In this document: positions 43,989 to 57,104 of the stretch, in pieces
Layout: each line of letters begins with the position of its first letter
Position numbering within the stretch: position 1 is the first letter of the stretch
NCBI GenBank assembly: GCA_037975125.1
Contig: CM075857.1
Location: 68,031,899-68,095,898, forward strand
Source: Latrodectus hesperus
Taxonomy: Eukaryota > Arthropoda > Arachnida > Araneae > Theridiidae
Direction: 5' to 3'
Length of the DNA stretch: 64,000 bases
Notes under the pieces: model-generated
What the model saw: only the letters and a program-made list of their open reading frames with translations
What the model was told of the DNA's origin: nothing
Database searches by the model: none
Made by a program: the position numbers and the translations under genes

Positions 43989-44912
43989 GTGCCAAATTGC
44001 ACTACTGGTGATTCTCCTTTCAAGCTTTTGTACGGTCGAGAAGCAAGAGAACCTTTAAGTGTTTTGAAATCAAGCTGGAATGGTGAAATTTATATTCCAT
44101 TAAATATGAGTAAATGTGTTGATGATTATTTACAAGATCAGAAGGTAAAATTTGAAAGAGCCGTCGAACAAGCTTCATTGATAACTGCTGGAAAACAACA
44201 AGCCTACACTGACTACTTCAATCGCCGGATTGTTCCTAAGGAATTTAAGGTGGGTGATCACGTTTATTTATCGATTCCGGACTCTTGTAACAAATTGTAT
44301 GCCAGATGGACAGGTCCTGGTGAAGTAATTGAACGCTGCCTATCTAACTCCTATAAAGTTAAACTTCCAGATGGAAATATTAGACATTACCATGTAAACA
44401 AGATCAGAAAATATTGTCCAAGGGTCAATGCTGTGGGAATTATCTTTGAAGACGACGAAGAATTTGGTGAAATGTATGCTTCTTCAAGACTTACTAGTAA
44501 ATTACATACCAAAGATCCTTTGCAAAATATAAACATGCAACTTTTGTCTAGAGATGACAGGGAAAAGGTTTTGAGTTTATTACGTAATTATAAGACTTTG
44601 TTTACTGGAAATGTAAAAATAGCCAAATTTGATGAACATAAGATCATATTAAAAGAAGGGAAAGAACGTAAAATACTTTATGTTTACAGAATTCCAGAGG
44701 CTCTTAAATCCAAAATAGATGACCAGATTGATGAGCTATTGGAATTAGATCTCATAGAGGAGAGCTCGGCTGAAATAGCACATCCAGTAGTATGTGTAAA
44801 CAAAAAGAATGGAGGAATCAGGATGTGTATCGACTACAGATCTCTTAATGCTGTGACAAAAACGGATGATTTTCCTATGGAAGATTCAATGCAATTAGTT
44901 CATTGTATTTGA
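43989..44912 (+). pseudogene. Integrase C-terminus joined to reverse transcriptase N-terminus in one frame
   Basis: An uninterrupted 307-codon frame. Residues 1-60 hold the end of the integrase core (GDSPFKLLYGREAREPL). Residues about 80-140 hold the C-terminal DNA-binding fold with KVGDHVYLSI, ARWTGPGEVIERCLSNSYKV and YHVNKIRKY, a GPY/F-like module. A linker (about 145-185, FEDDEEFGEMYASSRL) follows. From about residue 190 the RT begins: LLRNYKTLFTG, YRIPEALKSKIDDQIDELLE, AHPVVCVNKKNGGIRMCIDY and RSLNAVT. The integrase and RT parts share one frame with no stop, so the order is native. It ends at a TGA (44910-44912). The RT continues in the same frame beyond it. Confidence 0.9.
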
Positions 44913-45517
44913 AGGGCTAATAGTATTTCCACATTGGATCTACTGAAGGGTTACTGGGCTATTCCAGTAGAAGAAGCTAGTCGTGATTTCACCTCATTTA
45001 AAACCTATATATCTCAATATCGTTTCAAAGTCATGCCGTTTGGATTGAAAAATGCCGCCGCTACATTTCAAAGGGTGATGAATAAAGCGTTATCTTCCTT
45101 TAAGGAATTTTCACGTGCTTACATTGACGATATAGCTATATTTTCGAATAATTTAGAAGAACATTTATTGCATCTAAATATTATTTTAGGAAAGTTAAAA
45201 GAGCTCAACTTTACTGTCAATATAAACAAGTGTGATTTTGCCAAGCCTTGTATCAGGTTCTTAGGACATATTATTGGCTCTGGAGAACATCAACCTATCA
45301 GGGAAAAGTGCAAGTTATACAGCAACTTAAAAGACCAACAACAAAAAAGGATCTTAGAAGTGTGCTAAGGTTGTGTAACTTCTATTGTGAATACATTCCT
45401 AAATATTCTGAATTAGTATATCCATTAACTGAGCTTACTAAGAAACATGTCCCTGACACTATTTCCTGGACTGAAGTGTTTGTTATTCCTGGACTGACAC
45501 AGTGTTTATATCTCTAA
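44913..45517 (+). pseudogene. Reverse transcriptase core and thumb
   Basis: Same frame as the preceding part after the TGA. STLDLLKGYWAIPV carries the first catalytic Asp, followed by FKVMPFGLKNAAATFQRVMN and AYIDDIAIFS, where YIDD is the active-site box. CDFAKPCIRFLGHIIG ends the palm. A frame change near 45290 moves to the next frame (to 45517): KKDLRSVLRLCNFYCEYIPK and YPLTELTKK, the thumb and connection usual before RNase H. All catalytic Asp residues are present. The enzyme would copy the genomic RNA into DNA. Confidence 0.9.
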
Positions 45518-45948
45518 AACAAGCCCTAGTTAAGGCACCTTCACTTCACACTCCATCACTAGGAAAGCCTTTCATAATTTACTCTGATGCATCTCAGGTA
45601 GGAATTAGTGCTTGCCTGTCTCAGCGTACCAATGATAAAATTTATCTAGTTTCATATGCTAGTCAAAAATTGAATAAAACTCAACAATCCTGGTCTACAA
45701 TTGAACGTGAGGCTTATGCAATAGTGTGGTCGTTAAAAAGGTTTGAATCAATCATTTTTGGTTCAGAAATTGAGTTTTATACTGACCACAATCCCTTACC
45801 ATACTTGACCAAATGTGCACCTCAATCACCTCGTCTTCAGAGGTGGATGTTTGCTCTTCAGAGATATAATGTAACTATCAGACATTGTGCAGGAGCTAAG
45901 ATGCCTCATGCAGATGCTTTATCTAGACTTTTTCCAGATAAGAACTGA
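45502..45948 (+). pseudogene. RNase H domain
   Basis: A third frame carries FIIYSDASQVGISACLSQR (first Asp), LVSYASQKLNKTQQSWSTIE then REAYAIVWSLKRF (Glu), EFYTDHNPLPYL (second Asp) and HADALSRLFPDKN at the end with the closing Asp. This is the Ty3/gypsy type of RNase H, which degrades RNA in the RNA-DNA hybrid. The frame differs from the RT thumb, showing a change near 45500. It ends pol; nothing resembling integrase follows. Confidence 0.9.
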
Positions 45949-46027
45949 CTTTAGTGCTTAGTGTAAAAACTCTCTGTATTAAATATATTTCAGTGAAAAT
46001 ATTTTGTTTTATTTGTATCTTTGTATT

Positions 46028-46147
46028 TGGTATATTGTTAGTTTACATTAATTGTATTAGTATATTATTTATTTACATTAGTGTCACTGGTATATTGTTT
46101 ATTTATATTAATGTTACTGGCATGTTGTTTATGTACATTAATTTCAA
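46028..46147. repeat. 30-bp tandem repeat, four copies, 3' region of the LTR element
   Basis: Four consecutive 30-base units beginning TGGTATATTGTTAGTTTACA (46028), TAGTATATTATTTATTTACA (46058), TGGTATATTGTTTATTTATA (46088) and TGGCATGTTGTTTATGTACA (46118). Being a multiple of three, they keep a 79-codon frame (45954-46193) open with a hydrophobic 10-residue repeat of the type GILFIYINVT. I see no signal peptide or envelope features, so I regard the frame as incidental. Confidence 0.85.
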
Positions 46148-46424
46148 TTTATATATATTTAGTGGATATATTTATTTTAATTTTGTTTTATAAATTTTTA
46201 TATACATATTATTAATATTGATTATTCTATGAATACTTGTGAATTTTAAGCAATTCATTTGCAAATAATTTTTTATAGACCTATAATTATTTCCTAATTC
46301 CAATTTCATATTTATTTTATGTTTAATATTGATTTAATTGTTTGCAAAAATATTATTAAAACTGTGTTATTCTTTTGTATCCTAACACATTTAATTCGTT
46401 TATGTGGAACATAAACCCAAAACT

Positions 46425-46435
46425 TGCGGGAAGGT
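46425..46435 (+). other. Probable polypurine tract
   Basis: GCGGGAAGG with a following TT directly precedes the 3' LTR. It is the expected position for priming plus-strand synthesis, though the tract is short and contains a C. Confidence 0.5.
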
Positions 46436-46724
46436 TGTAGTGTTAGGATATTCTTAATTCTCTTCACATGATGGCGCTGTTGTCATTAGGAGAGAGGAGA
46501 AGAGGGAGTCCGCTCCGGCGGGGAGAGATTGTATTTGACCAGCAAACGAGGAGGTTTAGCTGGTTCTCCTTGGATGTTTGTTCTGTTGGCCATGTAGGGC
46601 CATAATCAGATTTCTATTAATTATAATTTTAATATACACAATACCATTAATTATTAATTTTAAGTTTTAAATAAATGTTTGCATTTGTTCGAGTTGTGCT
46701 TTCTTCTACAGAACAGACACTACA
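46436..46724 (+). repeat. 3' LTR
   Basis: Begins TGTAGTGTTAGGATA and ends AGACACTACA, giving the short inverted termini TGTAGTGT/ACACTACA. About 92 percent identical to the 5' LTR by eye, with a 2-base indel in ATACACAATACC and clustered changes near TTCGAGTTGTGC. Carries the same AATAAA signal. Confidence 0.9.
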
Positions 46725-46730
46725 ATATAT

Positions 46731-46820
<90 letters not shown>
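46725..46820. repeat. (TA)n microsatellite with (CATA)n
   Basis: Starts directly at the 3' LTR end with ATATATATACATACATACAT and then a TA array. Together with the TA run before the 5' LTR (40739-40749), it suggests that the LTR element landed in a pre-existing array. Confidence 0.9.
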
Positions 46821-46826
<6 letters not shown>

Positions 46827-48528
46827 AGTGTTTCAGTAACGTATAACTTCAAATATGGAAAGAAATAATAGGACACACAAATAGCCATGTGTCTCCAGAG
46901 AGATATCTCAGTAAGCTTTCAAATTCTCACCCAGACAGACATGTCCAGAAACGCAGTGTCCATTTTCCCTTTCTCAATAGTGTTTGAGATCTAGATCTAG
47001 AACATCCACATTGAAAAATTTTGTCTTACCACTAAGCCCCGGTGGTGGGAGAAAATATATATTGCCATCACTTAGACCACTAATTTTTTTAACTGTGGTT
47101 CAGTTATTGATTGTTACAGTGTATACTACTCGACGATGACTTTGGTATCAATAAGCAGTTGCTCTCAGCAGATGTCCTTTTGATTGGGATAACTTTTCTG
47201 GAATCGACGTACTCATGGTAAATGCGTTTAGACCCTTATTCACATCAATTTTGATTTTAACGATTGCTGATACTACAACAGCACTCCTAATTTTGATGGA
47301 TAACATAATATTTTACGAATTTAATTTTTTCTCTTTATTACTCCTATACAATGTGCATAAAATTTGAAAATTTTAAATGAACAGAAGCATACAACCGTAT
47401 AATACACGGTTTTAAGCTTATGTTCTCTTAAATTTTATTAAATGTATTCTATTGAAGAAAAGTTTCTGTTTTAATTTTTATTTCTCTGAACATTATTTTA
47501 TCATCTCAATAAATAAAATATACTAATAATTTATAAAATTTAGGCTTTATATTTGTTTTCTTAAGTAAATGTATCTATATATATTTTTTTTTTAGTTTAG
47601 TTTACAGTATTTTTTTAAATTAATGTTAGAGACATTGATTTTGAAAAGTTTTCAAATGTATTACACACACACATTCTGCTTTGACACATATTTTAATGTA
47701 AGTAACTTTATCCAATAATTCAAATGAATTCTGATCTTCCTTTTCAATTTGAAATACATAAAAATGATAATGATTTCATTTAACAAAATATGGTCTCTGA
47801 GTAAGAAATTCATCTTAGAAGTTGGTTTTTCGTTGAATGAATAAAGAACACATTCATAAAAACAAACTACGTAGTTTTTAGTTAAGTTTTTTAAATGATT
47901 TGAACGAAGTCATATGTAATACAGATATCATTCAAAGTAAATTATACTGATTAACATTTTATGATTTTGCTACTGAAATATAAAAAACTATTTTGCTTTA
48001 ACATAAATTTAATATATAAATTTAAAATGAATGATGCATGAAGGAATAAAATATTCAAACTTGAAACAAAAGTAAAAGCTTCTTCCTTAAAATGCTCTGT
48101 ATGCTTTCTCACATAGAACCCCTTTTCACACAAGCATGCTAAATTTATTTTTCATTTTTAATGCCAATTTCACTTCCATGTTTAATGAGAATTCCTTTTA
48201 AAATGCAATAAAGAACTAGAAACTTAGTTTATTAGTAAAAGAAAAAATGGAAAATTTTTTAGCTATTTAAACATTGTTATTTATTTTGATCATTATAAGT
48301 AAAACTTAGGATTAATCACATTAAATAACTTAACAAACATATTTTCATAAATAAGAAGATTTATTCTAAGAAACAACACATGTAAATAACAAATTTAAAA
48401 AGTGTATATTCATTTATGTTTTTTTAAAATTTACTATTGGGACTACATTGCTTTCAAAACATTGATTTTTAAGATTAAATTAATGTAAAGAAAATCACGA
48501 TAAATTTATATATGATTAACAAAATTCA
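46821..48528. other. Gene-free stretch, first part possibly old repeat
   Basis: 46860-47280 is more GC-rich than the surroundings (for example TAAGCCCCGGTGGTGGGAG near 47033) and may be a repeat fragment that I cannot name. The rest is plain AT-rich sequence. Confidence 0.4.
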
Positions 48529-48530
48529 AT

Positions 48531-50581
<2,051 letters not shown>

Positions 50582-50636
<55 letters not shown>
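50582..50636. repeat. (TA)n microsatellite
   Basis: About 55 bases of uninterrupted TA. Confidence 0.95.
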
Positions 50637-50638
<2 letters not shown>

Positions 50639-50999
50639 CTTCTGCACTCTTTATATATTATTTATTATTTATATATAATTCGTTAACCAAAACCTTATTT
50701 ATAGCGCACTCTGAAACACAAAAAGGAAGCACTTAATTATAATTTCAAAATGCACTGGTGGGAAAAAGCTTAGAATTTTTTTTCTGCCGTAATTCCACAA
50801 GAAGTTATTTGTAAATCAAGAAATTGAAGAGTAAGAGAATTTTGTACTTAAAGGATTGAATGCGATATTGATGAGATTAAATTGAATATGATACGTAATG
50901 TATAGAGAGAATCAAACAAATATCCTTACGGAACTCTCAGTTTCGTTACACATAATTATATGTAAATGAAAAATTACAACAAGTAATGTTCTATTATGG
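50637..50999. other. AT-rich stretch, nothing recognised
   Basis: No feature seen. Confidence 0.5.
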
Positions 51000-52250
51000 G
51001 ATATACTCTCTTATTTGTGCAATGGTTCATTCATACCGTCTCTCCATACTCATCGTCAGATTGTCGAACAGTATCAATTGTCCAATCATAATTTGTTTTA
51101 ATTGTTGAACTCAGAGTGTGTAATTGTGCCACAAGGTGTCTTTCTAAGTATCATACTTATCTGCTGTGGAGTTTAAACTAGACGAATGCTTTGATAAATC
51201 ATTTTGAGAAATATCTTTTTTTTCCTATAGCTACTTAACGTCAGAATTATTATTCATTTTCAGTGTCATCCATAAAAATGAAGCCTATTTGAATAGAAGC
51301 ACAAGAGAAAGGATTACTGCCTTACAATAACGATCTCTGATCACAGAATTTCTGTAGAAAACGAAGAGCTCAGTCCACTTATCCCTCACCAAACTGCATG
51401 ATTAACATAACAGTGTCTAACTAGGATATTACTAGAATGAAACCATGTCCTGAATTCTTCTTAAATCATCTAAGGTTGAGAATAACTTGTGTCATATCAT
51501 GCCACTAAAACAACTCGCAGTCGTAAAGGGAGCTTTCTTTATTGATGAGATATTTAGTTTCAGCGTTCTTTACACCATTGTATTTGTTGTCGCTGACAGC
51601 CAACTTTAAAGAGATTTAGTGAATAATCAGATGAATTGGCTACTTTTTAAATGGGTCTATAGACTGTAAACCATGCATTTATCACAGTCTTGCTATACAC
51701 AACTGTTGTGCAAAAGCTCTCCCGGACTGGTTTCAGGATGTTTTCTCCTGCAGGATAATACATTAGTCACTCACAACAGTCGCTTTAATGGAGAGGCTAC
51801 CACCAACATTTTAAAAGTTGTTAATTATTAATTGGAAAATTCTAAAATCGTGAATCAGAACTTTGGTCGATTCCAAACACTTTAGCTTCACTGATCACAC
51901 TGTGCCCCTCCTTGTCTCGCAACAAATACATCTAACTGCTTTTCTGACTTTCCTTTTATTATAGTCCTCCTGAATTGAGTGGGCAGACAAACACGCTCTT
52001 TGCTTATGCTCATTTCACCTCTAACATATAGTTCCTAACATTTACATACATTGTTTGAAAGCTTTCGGGCTCATGGACCTGGTTTGATGATACTGTCAAC
52101 CAGGAGGGATAAGTCACAACAATATACACATGACCATTCTACAGAACTCATGTTCATTCTGTTGGCAGCAAGAGCCTCTTTTTTGCAATTTCTTCGCTAT
52201 CTATTTAAAATTTACATTGTTGCATACGTTTTCCATCCCAATATAAATTA
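51000..52250 (+). other. Possible very old Tc1/mariner-type relic
   Basis: This kilobase is less AT-rich than its flanks and lacks long frames. Near 51745-51800 the plus strand reads CFLLQDNTLVTHNSRFNGEA, which resembles the second catalytic block of mariner or Tc1-type transposases (LLQDNAPVHTSR). I found no second block or terminal repeats that I trust, so this is tentative. Confidence 0.25.
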
Positions 52251-53964
52251 ATCAGGTCAATTTAAATTTACAAATTACAATCTCTGTCAAAATAAATAGA
52301 ATTATAAGCGTATTTATGATATTTTGATCGACAGGGTTTTCTGAGCCGCTGAGTCGGTTAAATAACAGAATTTGCGAATTCTAAGGACCACAGAATTTCC
52401 AATATATTAGAGCATTCACGAATCTAGTAACATAAGGAAAGCTTCTTAATCCAATGAATCTTTTTTTATTTTGTTTCTCTCGTGTTTAACTTCAATGAAC
52501 GGTTAGATCCTGCCTTACAAAAGCTTCGGGATTTTATTATCATATTTCAAAGCTTAAAAATTTTATATTATTGGAATAAAATCAAAATAATAGAAATAAT
52601 GGACAATTTATATAAATTTTTCATATAGTGTTTTAATTATATGTCAGAATTCCATGATTTCAAAAGAGTTACTTTCAGCTAATTTCCTTATTTATACCAT
52701 TGTGATTATAATTTTGATACTGCTTATTTTTCCAATGTTGTAGCAAATAAATTATGTTATCTGGAATGGCTCAATGATGGTGTATTTCTTCATTATGGTA
52801 GCAGTCATTCGTTTTGGGTCACAATTATGATTAGGATACAATATAAGTAATATTTTGACATAGAAATTATATCATAATGGCTAGCATAATAATTTAATAA
52901 TTATAATGAATTCAATATAATCCTCCGTAAATTGTTTAAAATCTGAATTTGAGTTAATGTAAGAAGTTACGCTGAGCATCTCTTACTTCTTTGTTACTTC
53001 ATCCAATATAGTTAAAATAATGCCGAATTAACAATTTACTTGGAAACAGCAAGTTCTCTATTGTCTATATGATGTTTTAAATAAAAGAATCCATTTGTTG
53101 GTGTGTTTCCTGAAAATTCTTTCTTGTCCGAAGGCACAAAGATGATTTGTGGTTTCACTACTTCTGTTGTATAGGACATATGTTCAGAACAAAAGCATTT
53201 CATCTGCTGTGGTATATTTTTTACAACTATTAAGTATTCTTATGCCATACTATTTGCACAACATTGAGTAGAAAACATTCTACGTCCAAACGTGTTTTCC
53301 TTCATTTGCAATACCATGGATAAACTTATAAAGAAATACCATGTAATATATATTGGCATGTGAATTATTCTCCAGCTTCTTAGCTTGACAATTCTTGCAA
53401 AATTTCTCTCTCAGAGTACATTTGTTGCGTCATAATTAGTAATTCTTACGGTTTTTTAATGTTTATTATGTAATCGAACAGCCAAAGAAATTCTTTAAGG
53501 AATATTTTAAGACATCATTTAAGACATAGTGCAGGATTTAGGACATAGTGCACATTTCCAAACGGAAGCTAATGTATTCTTATCTGTTTCCCCTGTCAAA
53601 TGTTAAAATTTTAAAGAAATTAACAAATTATTCTGAAAACTGTTTCTTATTTGTTTTCTGGCTATTTCTTCATATTTATATTTTTTCTCAATCAAGTAAT
53701 CCCTTCTTTCTGGGTCAACTCTTTTCTAAAGTGTACTCGAAGTAAAGCTTTTAATCACCTTGAAATACATTTCATTTATAATTGACCGTATTTATATGCC
53801 ACGTAACCTATCATATAGTTTTAAATTTTGTACAATAAGTGTTTTATGTTATAAATGAACTTATCTGGTAAGTATACCGTTTACGTATTGAAATATTGTA
53901 CAAAATTAATAGTCAATTATAATTTTTATGAATTAAAAAGCTATAATAATGTTATTATGCACTA
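52251..53964. other. AT-rich stretch, nothing recognised
   Basis: 53060-53300 is slightly GC-richer. No frame or element recognised. Confidence 0.5.
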
Positions 53965-55476
53965 CACTGATGGAAATGCAAATGAAGACACTTATAAATT
54001 CACTTATTTTTCATATACATGCCCATGATATTTTTTGTACTAACTTTAATTGAATTAAATTTTTGTCTTCAATCATTTTGTGCAAAACACTTGCAAAGAA
54101 AAACTAATTTAGTGAGTACTTACATTATTTAGTTTAAAAAATCCAATATTTCGAGTGGAAATGCAATTAAAGACACTTATTTTAAATCTAGAATTTCAGC
54201 TATAGAACACTTCATTTTTGTTGCTAAAGTGCTTAAAGGAAGCAGTTTGTTGTCTCTGGTGTGTTAGATATTAAATATTTCAAAACATCGTGGCTCAAAC
54301 ACTTATTATTCAAAGTTAGTTATAGAATGGGGCATAACATCGGGCTTTCGATAGAAGAGCGTGCAAAAATTCGAATTTTAAAAGAAGAAAGCTAGTCAAA
54401 TAGGTCAATTGCAAGGAAAATTAATCGCTCTACAACTGTTGTGTGCATTTTTTTAAATCTAGGTGATATGTATGGAGTTAAGACGCGTCGAGGTATTTGT
54501 AGTAAATTAAGTGATCGTTCAAAGCGGAAGATAATTTGCGAGGCAATAAGACCTAACGCAAATTCCACTAAAATTAGGAGAGATTTACGCCTATCTGTTA
54601 CAACTCGAAGAATCAGACAGATAATCAGTCAATCTGGAGTTGTTAATGGGCGAAAAAACGTCGCAAACCTCTCTTAAGTATTAATCATAAGAAGACTCGT
54701 TTGGAATTTGCAAACAAACATGCAAATTGGGACTCTGAATGGAACAATGTGTTGTTCAGTGATGAGAAAAAGTTTAATTTAGATGGACCAGACCAAAACA
54801 AGTCTTACTAGCATTGTATAGGGACCAAAAAGGCAGATTTCAGTTAGCCGCAATTTTGGCAGAGGCATATTGATGGTGTGTGGAGCTTTCTCGAGCTATG
54901 GAACAACCCCCATCTGTTGGATCAAACCTAAAATGAATTCCTCCGATTATATTGATCTCCTAGATAACGTTCTGTTGAATTATGTCGAAGATATCGGTGA
55001 AGATTCCTGGATATTTCAACAGGACAATGCAAGCATTTACTAATCTAAAGCAACAAAAGCCTTTTTCATGGAGCGACACATAAAGGTTATGGACTGGTCA
55101 CGTAATGGACTTAAAAGATAAAATTCGTGATGTATGGCCAAATTTGCCATTAAATTACCTTCAAAATCTTGTAAAATCGATGCCAAATAGAATGCATGAA
55201 GTAATTGTAAACAATGGAGGTGTCACTCATTATTAAATAATAAATTTGTTTGGAAAACAACAAGTATCTTTAATTACATTTCCACTCGAAATTTCTGATT
55301 TTTTGATTAAATTTTCAAAATTCTCACTAAATTCAGTTTTCATTACAATTCTTTTACACTGAACAATTGGAAACTAAAAATGGGATTCAAATAAAGGTAA
55401 TTCAAAAAAATATCATGCACTTTTATATGGAAAATAAGTGAATTTTTGTGTGTCTTTAATTGCATTTCCACCAATG
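53965..55476 (+). mobile_element. Tc1-type transposon with IR/DR ends
   Basis: Left end CACTGATGGAAATGCAAATG at 53965 and, on the minus strand, CATTGGTGGAAATGCAATTA ending at 55476. Both are bordered by TA (53963-53964 and 55477-55478). Similarity of the ends runs for about 90 bases. Each end also has an inner copy of the core: TGGAAATGCAATTAAAGACA at 54156 on the left and the inverted TGGAAATGTAATTAAAGATA ending near 55283 on the right. Two direct copies per inverted end is the IR/DR arrangement, in which each end offers two transposase binding sites. The 1512-bp copy holds a broken transposase gene. Confidence 0.9.
54327..55236 (+). pseudogene. Tc1-type transposase, catalytic Glu block deleted
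   Basis: Starts at an ATG (54327) with GHNIGLSIEERAKIRILKEE, then a stop in the first helix-turn-helix; SIARKINRSTTVVCIFL continues. A 78-codon frame (54441-54677) holds the second DNA-binding part, with RTRRGICSKLSDRSKRKIIC written in family form near its start. Next come [20 protein letters not shown] and [19 protein letters not shown], with the first catalytic Asp, and WIFQQDNASIY with the second. MDWS follows, but the expected SPDLNPIEN segment with the catalytic Glu is absent and the sequence jumps to KIRDVWPNLPLNYLQNLVKS and NGGVTHY at the end. About 90 bases therefore appear deleted. Several other stops. Inactive. Confidence 0.85.
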
Positions 55477-57104
55477 TATTATTTAACGCAATTGATCATT
55501 GAATTCTAATATCGTTATTCTATTATGTTTGCTAGTAAATGTAATATACTGAAAAAGCTGAACAGATTTATTACTTTATTATGAACATAAAAACCTATCT
55601 ATTTTATATTTAAATAACTTAATTTTAAAAACATGTCTTTTTTATCGGAGACAGCTTTGAGCAAATATAAAAATAATAATTATCACCAACTATGGTGATA
55701 TTCTATGTCAGAATTTTGATAATAAAACTAGATAGGATACTTTTAGCTGTTTTCAAACGTATCAGGATTATAACAAGAAATTCAGAAATAATTTCTTCTT
55801 TATTTTCAATGCAGAAAAATCCCTTTGAACTTTTTCTTCATTGAATGTAGCAGGTGTAACATAACATATATTTAACATTTTTTCTACATCGCATAATTTT
55901 TTTAACCAATTACCTGGAATATTTTTTCAAATATCATTCGGCGATATTGACAGCCGCTTTATACTAAATATGCACAAATAAGTTGTCAGTTCCTTAGCAT
56001 TATTTGAAAAATTACATGCTTACATCAAAAAGTTAAGATATTTAACTATAGCAATTTACATAATTGTTTAAATTTTATTAACAGAAAAACTAAAAACAAT
56101 ACTTTTCTCCATATTACGTCTTACAAACTAATGGGAATGATGATTAGTATTATAATATAAAATTCATGTATATACAAATATACTCATTCCTTGACAGAAT
56201 ATATTTCAAGAACTTCTTTAATTTGATAGGAGGAACTTAAATCACATAAATTTTGTTCTTCTTGTAGGTATTTGCTCTAGAAATGATAATAATCTCACAA
56301 ACCTATTACTTTTATAAATCATCATTACATTAATGAAGATTTTGTTAAAGAGCCTGTCCGAACTATACAATGTTTTAAAGTTTTGAACGTATGAATATTC
56401 ACCTCAATTCATGTGACTAGATAAACTTATTCTCTGTGTATAATGGAAATTTTCCAATTACAAAATCTGAGCCAATTTTATCCTCTTTGTTAATATAAAA
56501 TGATTTTAAGCTGCGTGGGTGTTTTATGTGTATATTCAATTACCATTCCACTATACCTTCAATTTTTCTATTATGATCCATTCTCTGGAATGAATAATTC
56601 TCAAAATTTTAAATTATTTATTCGCTAACTTTTTCTTATAGCGGCTTTATTAATTTTTAGAATCAAATCACAAATCATGCATTTTTAACTAATTACACTT
56701 GAAAATATTGTGATAGTTTAACTTTCACAATAAACTTGAAAATATATCTTTCATTGATATTACCCAAAACGATAAAAGACATACAATGATATGTCATTTC
56801 GTATATCATGTTATATAGAGGAGGTTTTAATTCATTTCAACATCAATTTAAAAGTTGCTCAATGTCAAAATTTTCATAAATAGTTGGGTTTAAATACGTC
56901 TGACAAGGTGAAGACTTCAAAATCAGAGCCAAAATAATATGTTAACTGAATATACATTTCGAATGGGTTATATTTCTCATTTTTTTGTCTTTGCTAAAAT
57001 GTTTTTTTATTATTTTTTTTGAATATTTTAACGCTTTTATTTAGATGATATATTTGAAGCGAATGATTGTAAATTAAATTTTTTACTAATATTAATTTCA
57101 AATG
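55477..57104. other. AT-rich stretch, nothing recognised
   Basis: No feature seen. Confidence 0.5.

Larger units (their letters stand above)
40759..46724 (+). mobile_element. LTR retrotransposon, Ty3/gypsy-type domains in PR-IN-RT-RH order (Gmr1-like)
   Basis: A complete 5966-bp element: 5' LTR, tRNA-type primer binding site, gag, protease, integrase, reverse transcriptase, RNase H, short purine tract and 3' LTR, all on the plus strand. Integrase lies upstream of RT. This is the order of Ty1/copia, but every domain is Ty3/gypsy-like, including the integrase GPY/F-like C-terminus and the RT and RNase H motifs. The combination is the hallmark of Gmr1-like elements, known to me mainly from deuterostomes. 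The copy is dead: several stops and frame changes, and a nested solo LTR in integrase. It sits in a TA-rich microsatellite. The LTRs differ at roughly 8 percent of positions (counted by eye), so the insertion is not recent. Confidence 0.9.

Noticed and set aside
45954..46193. Hydrophobic 79-codon frame after pol as an envelope gene
   Set aside because: It consists of the 30-bp tandem repeats and AT-rich sequence, with no signal peptide, cleavage site, Cys pattern or realistic length.
40759..46724. Ty1/copia classification from the pol order
   Set aside because: RT, RNase H and integrase motifs (YIDD context, GPY/F-like module, YWPNM, TDHNPL) are of Ty3/gypsy type. Only the order is copia-like.
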